The notes beneath the pieces are model-generated. The model saw only the letters and a list, made by a program, of their open reading frames with translations. It was not told the DNA's origin and made no database searches. DNA of 53,661 bases from an uncultured Clostridium sp. (GTDB lineage Bacteria; Bacillota; Clostridia; TANB77; CAG-508): positions 1 through 53,661 of the forward strand of contig USBY01000009.1 in assembly GCA_900553015.1 (NCBI GenBank), given 5' to 3'. Shown here piece by piece: positions 17,030 through 24,902 of this stretch. The number at the start of each line of letters is the position of its first letter. The stretch's first letter is position 1. The position numbers and the translations under genes were made by a program.

Positions 17030-17713
17030 ATGAAAAAAAAGAAAAAGAAAAATTCCTCAAAAGTAATTCTTATTATAATTTTTATTGGTATTTTGGTATT
17101 TTTACATCAAGAAGGTTATATACAGTTTGACACATATGCAATAAATACAAATACTATGGAAGTAGAGGATAATATGAATGTTGTTTTGGTAAATGGAACT
17201 AATAAAATTCCAGACGATTACATAGCAAATTTAGTAGAATATAATGGGTATTTGGTTGACAGTAGTATTATTAATGATTTAGACGATATGTTTAAAGATG
17301 CTAAAAAAGATGGCGTTAATTTAAATATAAATACTGCTTATAGGGATAAAGAAGAGCAACAAGATATATATGATAGAAGAATTAAAGCATATAAGAACGA
17401 AGGAATGACAGAAAAAGAAGCAATAGAGAAAACAAATTCTGAAGTTCAAAAGCCAGGGTATTCTGAACACGAAACTGGACTTGCAATAGATTTTAGTAAT
17501 CCTAGCAATCCTGAAGATAATGAACCTATGTGGGAATGGCTAAATGCTAATAGTTACAAATATGGTTTTATATTAAGATATCCTAAAGATAAAATTAATA
17601 TAACAAAAGTTTCTAACGAGGAATGGCATTATAGATACGTAGGAAAAGATATTGCAAAAGAAATGAAAAACACAGGGGAATGTTTAGAAGAATATATAAA
17701 TAGAGTATTGTAA
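17030..17713 (+). CDS. VanY-type D-alanyl-D-alanine carboxypeptidase
   Basis: A 227-residue membrane-anchored zinc peptidase of the M15B (VanY) family that trims the terminal D-Ala from peptidoglycan stems. A lysine-rich start and one helix (about residues 11-26) anchor it outside the cell. The catalytic zinc motif SEHETGLAID gives H147 and D154, and EEWH gives E198 and H200. No vancomycin-resistance genes (vanHAX) are nearby, so housekeeping wall maturation is likely. It begins just after a terminator hairpin with AAGGAG as ribosome binding site and no clear promoter of its own, so it may depend on read-through. Confidence 0.9.
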   Translation: MKKKKKKNSSKVILIIIFIGILVFLHQEGYIQFDTYAINTNTMEVEDNMNVVLVNGTNKIPDDYIANLVEYNGYLVDSSIINDLDDMFKDAKKDGVNLNINTAYRDKEEQQDIYDRRIKAYKNEGMTEKEAIEKTNSEVQKPGYSEHETGLAIDFSNPSNPEDNEPMWEWLNANSYKYGFILRYPKDKINITKVSNEEWHYRYVGKDIAKEMKNTGECLEEYINRVL

Positions 17714-17736
17714 AAAAATTGCAATATTGGTATAAT
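17708..17736 (+). promoter_or_regulatory. Promoter of the 17759 gene
   Basis: TTGTAA and TATAAT with a 17-base spacer. The -10 box overlaps an in-frame ATG at 17735, which rules out that ATG as the start. Confidence 0.6.
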
Positions 17737-17758
17737 GGCAAAAAATGAGGTGGAAAAT

Positions 17759-18877
17759 ATGGAAAATAAAAAAGTCAATATAGTTCTATTTATTGTTCTA
17801 ATAGCTATAATCGTCGCAATTATAGTTTTAATAGGTAAATATAATGAACAGATTGCAGAAAAGGCACAAGATATTATTCAAAATACAATTGCACCAGTTT
17901 TTACAGCAGAAGATGATGGTGTAAAAATAGTTCCAACTTTATCTGATAAGGTTAAAGGAAATACTATGTGGTGTGGTACATTCCAAATAGTTTGGAACGA
18001 TTTAAAAAATGAGATTGTTAAGCAAGATATAGAATTTTCTCCTCAATTAGATTGTGTAGATAACCTTAATAAATCTGCTTTTTCAGCAGATATGATTTCA
18101 GAAGAAGATTATTATAAAACTTATGGAGTAATCTCACCAGAATTAAAAACACAAATAGAAACAGATTTAAATAATAAATTTGGAAAAACAAGCGATTTTA
18201 TAAATAATTTTAATTGGAATACAGATGCAAATGCTAAAAAATATCTAATATATGCAATGCTTGTAAAAGATCTAAAATTTGCAACACCTTTTGATGATTT
18301 AGAAACAGGAGATTTTGCAGGGAAAGATACAAAAACAAGTTACTTTGGTTTAAAAGCAAACTCTAATTCAGAAGCAAGAAGCCAGGTTAGTGTATTATAT
18401 TATAACAACGAAAAGGATAAAGCTATATCAATATCAACTACAACAAACGATGAAATAATTTTGTGTAGAACAAATACAATACAAAATTTTAATCAGATCT
18501 GGGAAAAAATAACTAATGAAAGAACAAATTATACAGGAAATACTTCATTAGAAGAAGCTGAGATTTTGCAAGTTCCAGAAATTAGTATTAATTCTGAGAA
18601 AGAATATACAGATTTAGAAAATAAAGAATTCGAAGATGTAAATGGCGAAAAATTAACAATAGAAAAAGCAATGCAAACTATTGAATTTGAATTAAACAAA
18701 GAAGGTGCAAAATTAACTAGCGAAGCTGGTATGGCAGTAACAACAAATGCGATAGAACCACAAGATATTAGAGATTTTTCTTTTAATGATTCATTTGTAA
18801 TATTCTTAAAAGAAAAAGATAAAGAATTACCATATTTTGCGTTAAATGTGTCTGATATAGAAGATTTTCAAAAATAA
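17759..18877 (+). CDS. Membrane-anchored extracytoplasmic protein, unknown
   Basis: A 372-residue protein with an N-terminal signal anchor (about residues 6-28) and a large outside domain. I do not recognise the family. The conserved-looking segment NTMWCGTFQIVWNDL and the aromatic FATPFDDLE / SYFGLKANS pieces give a weak resemblance to serpin-like folds, which I do not rely on. There is no catalytic motif. The start at 17759 is set by AGGTGG ten bases upstream and by the promoter -10 box covering the earlier ATG. It follows the VanY-type gene, and a strong terminator ends the unit. Confidence 0.75.
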   Translation: MENKKVNIVLFIVLIAIIVAIIVLIGKYNEQIAEKAQDIIQNTIAPVFTAEDDGVKIVPTLSDKVKGNTMWCGTFQIVWNDLKNEIVKQDIEFSPQLDCVDNLNKSAFSADMISEEDYYKTYGVISPELKTQIETDLNNKFGKTSDFINNFNWNTDANAKKYLIYAMLVKDLKFATPFDDLETGDFAGKDTKTSYFGLKANSNSEARSQVSVLYYNNEKDKAISISTTTNDEIILCRTNTIQNFNQIWEKITNERTNYTGNTSLEEAEILQVPEISINSEKEYTDLENKEFEDVNGEKLTIEKAMQTIEFELNKEGAKLTSEAGMAVTTNAIEPQDIRDFSFNDSFVIFLKEKDKELPYFALNVSDIEDFQK

Positions 18878-18885
18878 ATTATACT

Positions 18886-18917
18886 AAAAGACTATCTAAT
18901 TTTAGATAGTCTTTTTT
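18886..18917 (+). terminator. Terminator
   Basis: A 12-13-bp perfect stem with a four-base loop and a TTTTTT tail after the 17759 gene. Confidence 0.8.
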
Positions 18918-18948
18918 AGAGTGCTGGTTAAGAATTAGATAAAAAATA

Positions 18949-18977
18949 TTGACCAAGCTTTATGATGGGAATATAAT
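18949..18977 (+). promoter_or_regulatory. Promoter of the 19033 gene
   Basis: TTGACC and TATAAT with a 17-base spacer, about 55 bases before the start codon. Confidence 0.65.
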
Positions 18978-19004
18978 AAAATTCACGCAAAAATAATTTG
19001 CAAA

Positions 19005-19017
19005 TGCAGAGGTTATA
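19005..19017 (+). repeat. Left arm of the inverted repeat around the 19033 gene
   Basis: TGCAGAGGTTATA. It is the exact reverse complement of 19622-19634, 604 bases away, and lies in the 5' untranslated leader. Confidence 0.7.
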
Positions 19018-19032
19018 TATGGAGGGTAGAAA

Positions 19033-19611
19033 ATGAAGAAATTTTCGGAAATATCAATTATCCGGTTGCAAACAGCCTATCTGTTTACAGAGGATAATCG
19101 CAAAGTAAGAAAACTTTGTCCAAGTCTTTCAAAAGAACTTAAGCAAGAGAATATTGAAATGGTATTTGTACCAGAGGACAAAAGTGAAGATGCAGTTCTT
19201 TTGGAAACTGATGATATTAGGTGGTTTAATCCAGTTGAAGGGTATTTTGACTACGAGATTGATTCAGATTCAGTTGTGAGTGAGGTGGAGTTTTACCGCA
19301 CTGATATGGACAAAGAACTCATAATGTTCTTAGACTGTAAAATTGGGCAGAGAATGTTGGTTAAGCAATATGATGAAGAAGAATTGAAAGATATGTATTT
19401 TTATGTAGAAGGAATAATATTTCCGGCTACCGAAAATAATAATGAGCCATCGATAGAACATGTGCAAATCTATAATATAAGAGAAGACCGTTTTATGGTT
19501 CCGGAAAAGTTCGAAGGTGGCTATTATTTAGAAAATGATAGCATCGAAGATGCGCCATTTGAATTATGGCCTATTATTAAAGAAATGGCCAGTGAAAATG
19601 AAACTGTTTAA
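19033..19611 (+). CDS. Unknown acidic protein in an inverted-repeat cassette
   Basis: I do not recognise this 192-residue soluble, very acidic protein. It has no signal peptide, membrane helix or catalytic motif. Its codons differ from the neighbours: CGG, CGC, CCG, TTG and GGC occur, where the surrounding genes almost always use AGA and A- or T-ending codons. G+C is about 35-40%. It has a consensus promoter, a GGAGGG site eight bases before the ATG, a perfect 13-bp inverted repeat on both sides of the gene and a strong terminator. It looks like an independently acquired single-gene unit. Confidence 0.75.
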   Translation: MKKFSEISIIRLQTAYLFTEDNRKVRKLCPSLSKELKQENIEMVFVPEDKSEDAVLLETDDIRWFNPVEGYFDYEIDSDSVVSEVEFYRTDMDKELIMFLDCKIGQRMLVKQYDEEELKDMYFYVEGIIFPATENNNEPSIEHVQIYNIREDRFMVPEKFEGGYYLENDSIEDAPFELWPIIKEMASENETV

Positions 19612-19621
19612 TTAAGCATTT

Positions 19622-19634
19622 TATAACCTCTGCA
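19622..19634 (-). repeat. Right arm of the inverted repeat around the 19033 gene
   Basis: TATAACCTCTGCA, the exact reverse complement of 19005-19017. The terminator stem begins on its last base. Confidence 0.7.
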
Positions 19635-19673
19635 AAATCACTTATTTCTTTTTTAGAGATAAGTGATTTTTCT
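19634..19673 (+). terminator. Terminator after the 19033 gene
   Basis: A 12-bp perfect stem (19634-19645 with 19659-19670) ending in TTTT. Confidence 0.75.
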
Positions 19674-19683
19674 ATTTAATTAT

Positions 19684-19711
19684 TTTACAACTAAATAAAA
19701 TATGATAAAAT
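19684..19711 (+). promoter_or_regulatory. Promoter of the hydrolase/acyltransferase operon
   Basis: TTTACA and TAAAAT with a 16-base spacer, 43 bases before the 19755 start codon. Confidence 0.55.
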
Positions 19712-19754
19712 ATAAGACATAAATTAGAGCAAGACAAATAAGAAAGGAAGAAAA

Positions 19755-20663
19755 ATGACAACAGCAAAATTATTTGTTATAGTGAAAATACTATTAGCTA
19801 TAATATTAATTGGAACAATATGTGCAGTAGTGTTAATTATATATTTATTTAAGGGAGATATAAAAGCAAGAGTACCGGGATACGTCAAAAAAGAATATAA
19901 TTTAAGTAAATACGAAGTAGAAAATAGACCAGTATATGTAATGGAGCCAAAAGAGGGTGTAACAAATGATTTAGTAATAATGTATGTTCATGGTGGATCA
20001 TATGTTGCAGATTTAGAAAAAGAGCATTGGAAAACATGTGGAGATATTATAAATCAATTAGGATGTACAATCATACTTCCAGATTATCCACTTACTCCAA
20101 AATATAATTATAAAGATACTATTAACATGATGGAATCTCTGTATAAAAAAGTTATACAGCAAGTAGAACCATCTAATTTTGTAGTAATGGGAGATTCAGC
20201 TGGTGGAGGTTTAGCATTAGCTTTAGTAGAAAAAATGGGAGAAGAAAATATAGCTATGCCAAATCAAACAATACTAATATCACCATGGTTAGATGTAAGG
20301 ATGAATAATCCTAAGATTGCAGAAATAGAAGAAAATGATCCTATGCTTAATAAAGCAGCACTAAAATTAGCTGGTGAAAATTATGCAGGAGAAGATGGGA
20401 TAGATAATTATTTAGTAAACCCTGTAGATGGACCACTGGATAAATTACAAAACGTGTCTATTTTTACAGGAACATATGATATATTAAATGCAGATGTTGA
20501 AGTACTAAAAGAAAGAGCAGAAAAAGTTGGAACTAATATTAATGTTTATGAAACAGAACAAGCAACACATATTTGGCTTTTATATAAATACAAGGATAAA
20601 GAAAGTGACCCACTGGTTCAAGAGCCATATAAACAAATGATAGAATTATTAAAAAATAATTAA
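19755..20663 (+). CDS. Membrane-anchored alpha/beta hydrolase (HSL-type esterase)
   Basis: A 302-residue esterase of the hormone-sensitive-lipase type. A signal anchor spans residues 7-32. The oxyanion HGG is at 79-81, the nucleophile S148 lies in GDSAGG, and the likely triad partners are D242 and H272. The active site is probably outside the cell or at the membrane face. It is the first gene of a tight operon, with ten bases to the next gene, which encodes an HxxxDG acyltransferase. That is followed by a DUF6320 membrane protein. Hydrolysis of short acyl esters or lipids is likely, but the substrate is unknown. Confidence 0.88.
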   Translation: MTTAKLFVIVKILLAIILIGTICAVVLIIYLFKGDIKARVPGYVKKEYNLSKYEVENRPVYVMEPKEGVTNDLVIMYVHGGSYVADLEKEHWKTCGDIINQLGCTIILPDYPLTPKYNYKDTINMMESLYKKVIQQVEPSNFVVMGDSAGGGLALALVEKMGEENIAMPNQTILISPWLDVRMNNPKIAEIEENDPMLNKAALKLAGENYAGEDGIDNYLVNPVDGPLDKLQNVSIFTGTYDILNADVEVLKERAEKVGTNINVYETEQATHIWLLYKYKDKESDPLVQEPYKQMIELLKNN

Positions 20664-20673
20664 GGAGCTAAAA

Positions 20674-21945
20674 ATGAGAAGAAAAGAAAAAAAAGAATTA
20701 GTTTGGAGAAGACTTGACAATTCTGCTAAGATATTTCCATTATCTTCTAGCAGAAAATATAGTAGTGTTTTTAGGATATCTGCTGTAATGAAGGATAAAG
20801 TTAGTCCAAAACTATTAGAAAAGGCTGTAAATAATGCACTTAACAAATTTGAATTCTTTAAAGTAAGATTAAGAAAAGGATTTTTTTGGTATTATTTTGA
20901 GTATAATGATAAAAAAATAGTAATAGAAGAAGAAAAAGATTATCCATGCAAATATATTGATCCAAACACCAACAACGATTATTTATTTAAGGTTACTTAT
21001 TTTGATAGAAAAATCAATATAGATATTTTTCATTCATTAACAGATGGAAATAGTGCAGTACAATTTTTTAAAGAAATAGTTTATCAATATATAGAAATAG
21101 AATATGCAAAAGACTTTAAAAATGTAGTAAGAACAGACAGAAAATTTGATTTTAATATAGAAGATAGCTATTTAAAAAACTATAATAAAAAAGCTAAGAA
21201 TAATTCTATAAGTAAAAAGGCATATATTTTAAAAGGAAGAAAGATTCCATTTGAAGCTATAAGAGCAACGCATGAAATTATAGATTTAATTAAGTTAAAA
21301 GAAATTAGCAAGCAAAAGGGAGTTACTATTACTCAATTTTTAACAGCGGTATTGATAAAGGCTATTTATTTAGGTAACATGAAGAATACTACTAGTAATA
21401 AGCCTATAAAAATTTGTGTACCTGTAAATTTGAAAAAGTATTTTAAATCCAAGACATTGAGTAATTTCTTTTCTTATATAACAGTTACAGCAGATGGTAA
21501 AAAGGTTGATTTTAACAATTTAGATGATGTTTTAAAATTGGTAAAATCAGATTTTGAAAATTTATTAAAACCAGAAGAAGTAATGAAAACAATGTCATTA
21601 AATGTTAAACTAGGAAATAACTTTTTTATAAGAATAATTCCATTATTTATGAAGCAAATATTTGTAAGATTAAGTTATTTAGAAATTAGAAAATATACGA
21701 CAACTACTTTTTCAAATATCGGTAGAATTGGTATTATTGCAGATTATCAAAAATATATAGAAGACTTTTTCTTTTTGATTGCTCCAGAAAGGGTAGAAAA
21801 AATAAAATGTTCAACATGTTCATACGAAGATAAAATGTTTTTTACATTTACATCAATATTAATGCAAACAAAGATAGAAGATGAATTTAAAAAGATTTTA
21901 GAAGAATTAGGAATTCATGTTGAAATAGAAAGTAATGGTGTTTAA
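20674..21945 (+). CDS. Alcohol acetyltransferase/condensation-fold acyltransferase
   Basis: A 423-residue protein of the chloramphenicol-acetyltransferase/condensation superfamily. The catalytic HxxxDG motif is at H120 to G125 (HSLTDG). A second family-like segment, TTTFSNIGRIG, lies about residue 350. Such proteins transfer acyl groups from CoA or carrier proteins to hydroxyl or amino acceptors. Annotators often call this branch alcohol acetyltransferase, but no carrier protein or NRPS gene is nearby. It is translated with the hydrolase upstream and overlaps the DUF6320 gene by 11 bases, implying one biochemical module. Confidence 0.82.
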   Translation: MRRKEKKELVWRRLDNSAKIFPLSSSRKYSSVFRISAVMKDKVSPKLLEKAVNNALNKFEFFKVRLRKGFFWYYFEYNDKKIVIEEEKDYPCKYIDPNTNNDYLFKVTYFDRKINIDIFHSLTDGNSAVQFFKEIVYQYIEIEYAKDFKNVVRTDRKFDFNIEDSYLKNYNKKAKNNSISKKAYILKGRKIPFEAIRATHEIIDLIKLKEISKQKGVTITQFLTAVLIKAIYLGNMKNTTSNKPIKICVPVNLKKYFKSKTLSNFFSYITVTADGKKVDFNNLDDVLKLVKSDFENLLKPEEVMKTMSLNVKLGNNFFIRIIPLFMKQIFVRLSYLEIRKYTTTTFSNIGRIGIIADYQKYIEDFFFLIAPERVEKIKCSTCSYEDKMFFTFTSILMQTKIEDEFKKILEELGIHVEIESNGV

Positions 21946-22510
21946 TATGTTATATCCAAAATTATCTAATATAAAAAGAAATAATATAATTTTAATTGCA
22001 TCAATAGCAATATCTATAATTATTATTAATATTTTGCTAATTATAAATGTTCTTGTAGATAAAACAAACCATTGGTCAATGCTTTGCATAGCAGGGATAA
22101 TATATGTATATGGAACGGTAATTTATACTAAAAAAAGAAATATAAATATTGCCTCAAATGTATTCGTACAATGCTTATTAGTGTCATTATTAATATTGGC
22201 AATAGACTATTTTATAGGTTATAGTGGATGGTCAATAAATATAGCAATACCAATAGTAATTATGGTAGCTAATTCAACACTTATGGTTTTAACTATAGTA
22301 AGTAGAAAAAGATATATGAGATATGCAATGTATCATATGTTAACTTTTTTGTTTAGTATGATTCAATTAATATTATTATTTTGTGGAGTACTAGAAAATA
22401 AAGTTTTAACAATTGTTGCAAGCGGAATAGCAGGACTTTCATTATTGCTAACAGTAATTTTATGTGGCAAGGCAATGTGGGAAGAAACAAAGAAAAGATT
22501 ACACATGTAA
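21935..22510 (+). CDS. DUF6320 membrane protein
   Basis: A 191-residue protein with five or six membrane helices. The HWSML segment near residue 45 and the D-x-FIGYSGWSIN segment near residue 93 are the DUF6320-like features I recognise. The family function is unknown. Its start overlaps the end of the acyltransferase gene by 11 bases. An alternative ATG at 21947 is possible. As the last gene of the hydrolase/acyltransferase operon it may be the membrane scaffold or flippase-like partner of those enzymes, which is inference. Confidence 0.72.
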   Translation: MVFNMLYPKLSNIKRNNIILIASIAISIIIINILLIINVLVDKTNHWSMLCIAGIIYVYGTVIYTKKRNINIASNVFVQCLLVSLLILAIDYFIGYSGWSINIAIPIVIMVANSTLMVLTIVSRKRYMRYAMYHMLTFLFSMIQLILLFCGVLENKVLTIVASGIAGLSLLLTVILCGKAMWEETKKRLHM

Positions 22511-22511
22511 A

Positions 22512-22574
22512 TCGGGAATTGGGGACGTTCCTTTTTTCCCTTTTCGGGATATAAACATCGTCCCCAAATCCCGA
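22512..22574. repeat. REP-like palindromic element, copy 1
   Basis: A 16-bp inverted repeat (22512-22527 with 22559-22574; one mismatch) brackets a T-rich centre. The core 22514-22532 matches 29441-29459 at 17 of 19 positions. G+C-rich GGGGACG arms in this AT-rich genome resemble REP sequences mobilised by RAYT transposases. No transposase is in the window. Confidence 0.65.
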
Positions 22575-22630
22575 ATTCCGAAGAACCTTAACAAGGCAAA
22601 AATCATAAACTACAATAAGTAGGTGAGTTT

Positions 22631-24052
22631 ATGAAAAGAATTGTTAAGGTTATTTTTATTGTTTATATAATTACTAATTTTTTGATTATATTTCAGCCTA
22701 ATATTTATGCAATTGAACCTGCAGGAAGAGTATATGAAGGAATAGATGTTAGTGGTTGGCAAGGAGAAATAGATTTTTCGCAAGTAAAAAATTCTTGCAT
22801 AGACTTTGTATACATAAAATCTAGTGAAGGGCAAAATACAGTTGATAGCTATTTTCGTAGAAATTATGAAGGAGCTAGAAGTAATGGGCTTAATATAGGA
22901 TTTTATCATTATGTAAGAGCACGAACTACGGAAGAGGCTATATTAGAAGCAGAACATTTTGCAAGTACAATTGCAGGGACTGTTCCAACTTGTAAATTAG
23001 CTATGGATTTTGAAAATTTCGGAAATTTATCAACAAGTGAAATAAATGAAATTTCTAAAGTGTTTTTAGAAAGAGTACAAGAATTAACAAACAAAGAAAT
23101 GATAATTTATAGTAATACATCATCAGCCAGAACTATATTTAGTGAGGAACTTGCAAACGAATATCCTTTATGGGTAGCACAGTATTATGTAAGTAATCCA
23201 TCAGATAATGGTAAATGGAGTGTATGGGAAGGGTTTCAATATACAGATAGAGGAACTGTACCAGGAATAAACGGTTATGTTGATAGAGATAGATTTACAA
23301 GCGAGATATTGTTAGATAGTCAAGAAGAAATACCAAGTAATGAAGAAAACAATGAAAATAGTGGAAATACAGGTAATGTTGACGATTATATAAGATATAC
23401 AATTCAAAGAGGAGATACACTATCAGAAATAGCACAAAGATATAATACAACCGTTAATGAACTTGTAAGATTGAATAATATACAAAATCCTAATATGATT
23501 TATGCTAATGAAACATTATTAATACCAACTAAAAATAATTCTATAAGTACTGGTAGTGATGATAAAAATAATACAATTTATATTGTACAAAGGGGAGATA
23601 CTTTATATAGTATTGCAAAAAGATTTAATACGACTGTACAAAACATTGTAAATAATAATGGCATTTCTAATCCAAATCTTATATATCCTGGTCAAAGATT
23701 AATAATTGCTAAAAGTACTACTAATATACAAACGAAATATATGAGCTATAGAATAAAAAGAGGGGATACTTTATGGGGAATTGCTAATAAATATAATACT
23801 ACTGTAAAAGAACTTGCATATATAAATGGAATTAGAAATGTTAATAGAATATATATTAATCAGGTAATACGAATACCTGTAAATATAAGTATCGGAGAAT
23901 ATGACTGTGGGCATAGTATATATACTGTAAGAAGAGGAGATACACTTAGTAGAATAGCAAAGCGATTTGGAAAAAATATAAATGAAATAGCCGAACTAAA
24001 TGGCATAAAAAATGTAAATTATATTTATGTAGGGCAAAAATTAAGAATATAA
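22631..24052 (+). CDS. GH25 lysozyme with four LysM domains
   Basis: A 473-residue secreted muramidase. A signal peptide spans about residues 1-27. The GH25 domain covers about 32-240, with GIDVSGWQG (D39) and AMDFEN (D126, E128) carrying the acidic active-site residues. Four LysM peptidoglycan-binding repeats follow at about 257-300, 318-360, 372-415 and 428-473, each with an RGDTL motif. The arrangement suggests a tightly wall-bound autolysin for growth, spore or daughter-cell release. It is preceded by a REP-like palindrome and followed by a small gap and a membrane protein gene. Confidence 0.93.
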   Translation: MKRIVKVIFIVYIITNFLIIFQPNIYAIEPAGRVYEGIDVSGWQGEIDFSQVKNSCIDFVYIKSSEGQNTVDSYFRRNYEGARSNGLNIGFYHYVRARTTEEAILEAEHFASTIAGTVPTCKLAMDFENFGNLSTSEINEISKVFLERVQELTNKEMIIYSNTSSARTIFSEELANEYPLWVAQYYVSNPSDNGKWSVWEGFQYTDRGTVPGINGYVDRDRFTSEILLDSQEEIPSNEENNENSGNTGNVDDYIRYTIQRGDTLSEIAQRYNTTVNELVRLNNIQNPNMIYANETLLIPTKNNSISTGSDDKNNTIYIVQRGDTLYSIAKRFNTTVQNIVNNNGISNPNLIYPGQRLIIAKSTTNIQTKYMSYRIKRGDTLWGIANKYNTTVKELAYINGIRNVNRIYINQVIRIPVNISIGEYDCGHSIYTVRRGDTLSRIAKRFGKNINEIAELNGIKNVNYIYVGQKLRI

Positions 24053-24129
24053 AGGTGTTTTATTGACGAAAAAATTAGTTTATTATATACTAAAAGCAGA
24101 AAATTTTTCTATAAATTAGGAGGATGCTT

Positions 24130-24831
24130 ATGCAAAAGATAAATAGAAAAATAAGTTTTGTTATAATAATATTATTAATGATTTTTGCGATGAATACTTC
24201 TTGCTTTGCAGCAAATACTGTAAGTACTAGAGCACGTAATACAGCTAGTTATAATTCGACAGAAAATGAAGTAACAAATACTACAAATCAAGTTACAAAT
24301 GAAGCCGTAGAAAATACAGTAGCAGAGAATGATGATATAGAACTTGCTTATCCGTCTATAGAAAAAGAAGATACAAAATTTGGCCCATTAACAATGGAAC
24401 AAGTAATTGGAGGAGCAGCAGTATTATTATGTTTTGTTGGCATTATTCTTGCTATTTCATTATATTCAAGGAGCAGAGCTGACGAGGATGATTGGGATGA
24501 AGATGATTATATAAATGAAGAGCCAGAAATAGAAAGACAAGAACCAAAAGCTATGAAGGAACTTAAAGATGAGGCAGCTGCTAAAGAGCCAAAGGCTATA
24601 CAGGAAATGGAAGATGAAAGAAAACTAGAAGAAATACGCAAAGCAAAGGAAGAAAACAAAGAAGATGCCCCTAATAAAAAAGAAGAAATAGAAGAGAAAA
24701 TAGAAAATAAAGAAGATACAGCATCTTTAAATTATAGACATCAAAAAGCATTAGATGATTTTTACAATTATGCAGAAGAGATAAAACAAGAGAAAAAGAC
24801 AAAAAGAGGAAAAGGTAAACATTCAATGTAA
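24130..24831 (+). CDS. Single-pass membrane protein with charged tail, unknown
   Basis: A 233-residue protein with a signal peptide (about residues 1-27), an N/T-rich outside segment with repeated N-T, one membrane helix (about 95-117) and a highly charged E/K coiled-coil-like tail. The ATG at 24130 is used because AGGAGG abuts an earlier ATG at 24124. No family is recognised. The low-complexity E/K tail could bind other proteins. It lies between the GH25 gene and a terminator. Confidence 0.75.
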   Translation: MQKINRKISFVIIILLMIFAMNTSCFAANTVSTRARNTASYNSTENEVTNTTNQVTNEAVENTVAENDDIELAYPSIEKEDTKFGPLTMEQVIGGAAVLLCFVGIILAISLYSRSRADEDDWDEDDYINEEPEIERQEPKAMKELKDEAAAKEPKAIQEMEDERKLEEIRKAKEENKEDAPNKKEEIEEKIENKEDTASLNYRHQKALDDFYNYAEEIKQEKKTKRGKGKHSM

Positions 24832-24845
24832 GAGTTTATTACTAC

Positions 24846-24870
24846 AAAAGCTACCAGATGGTAGCTTTTT
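24846..24870 (+). terminator. Terminator
   Basis: AAAAGCTACC pairs with GGTAGCTTTT around a four-base loop. Confidence 0.75.
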
Positions 24871-24902
24871 GCATATAAGAAAAATATTTAAAGAGGGGAA
24901 AA

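Noticed and set aside
17030..17713. Vancomycin-resistance locus
   Set aside because: A VanY-type peptidase alone, without vanHAX or vanRS, is common in wall metabolism and does not indicate resistance.
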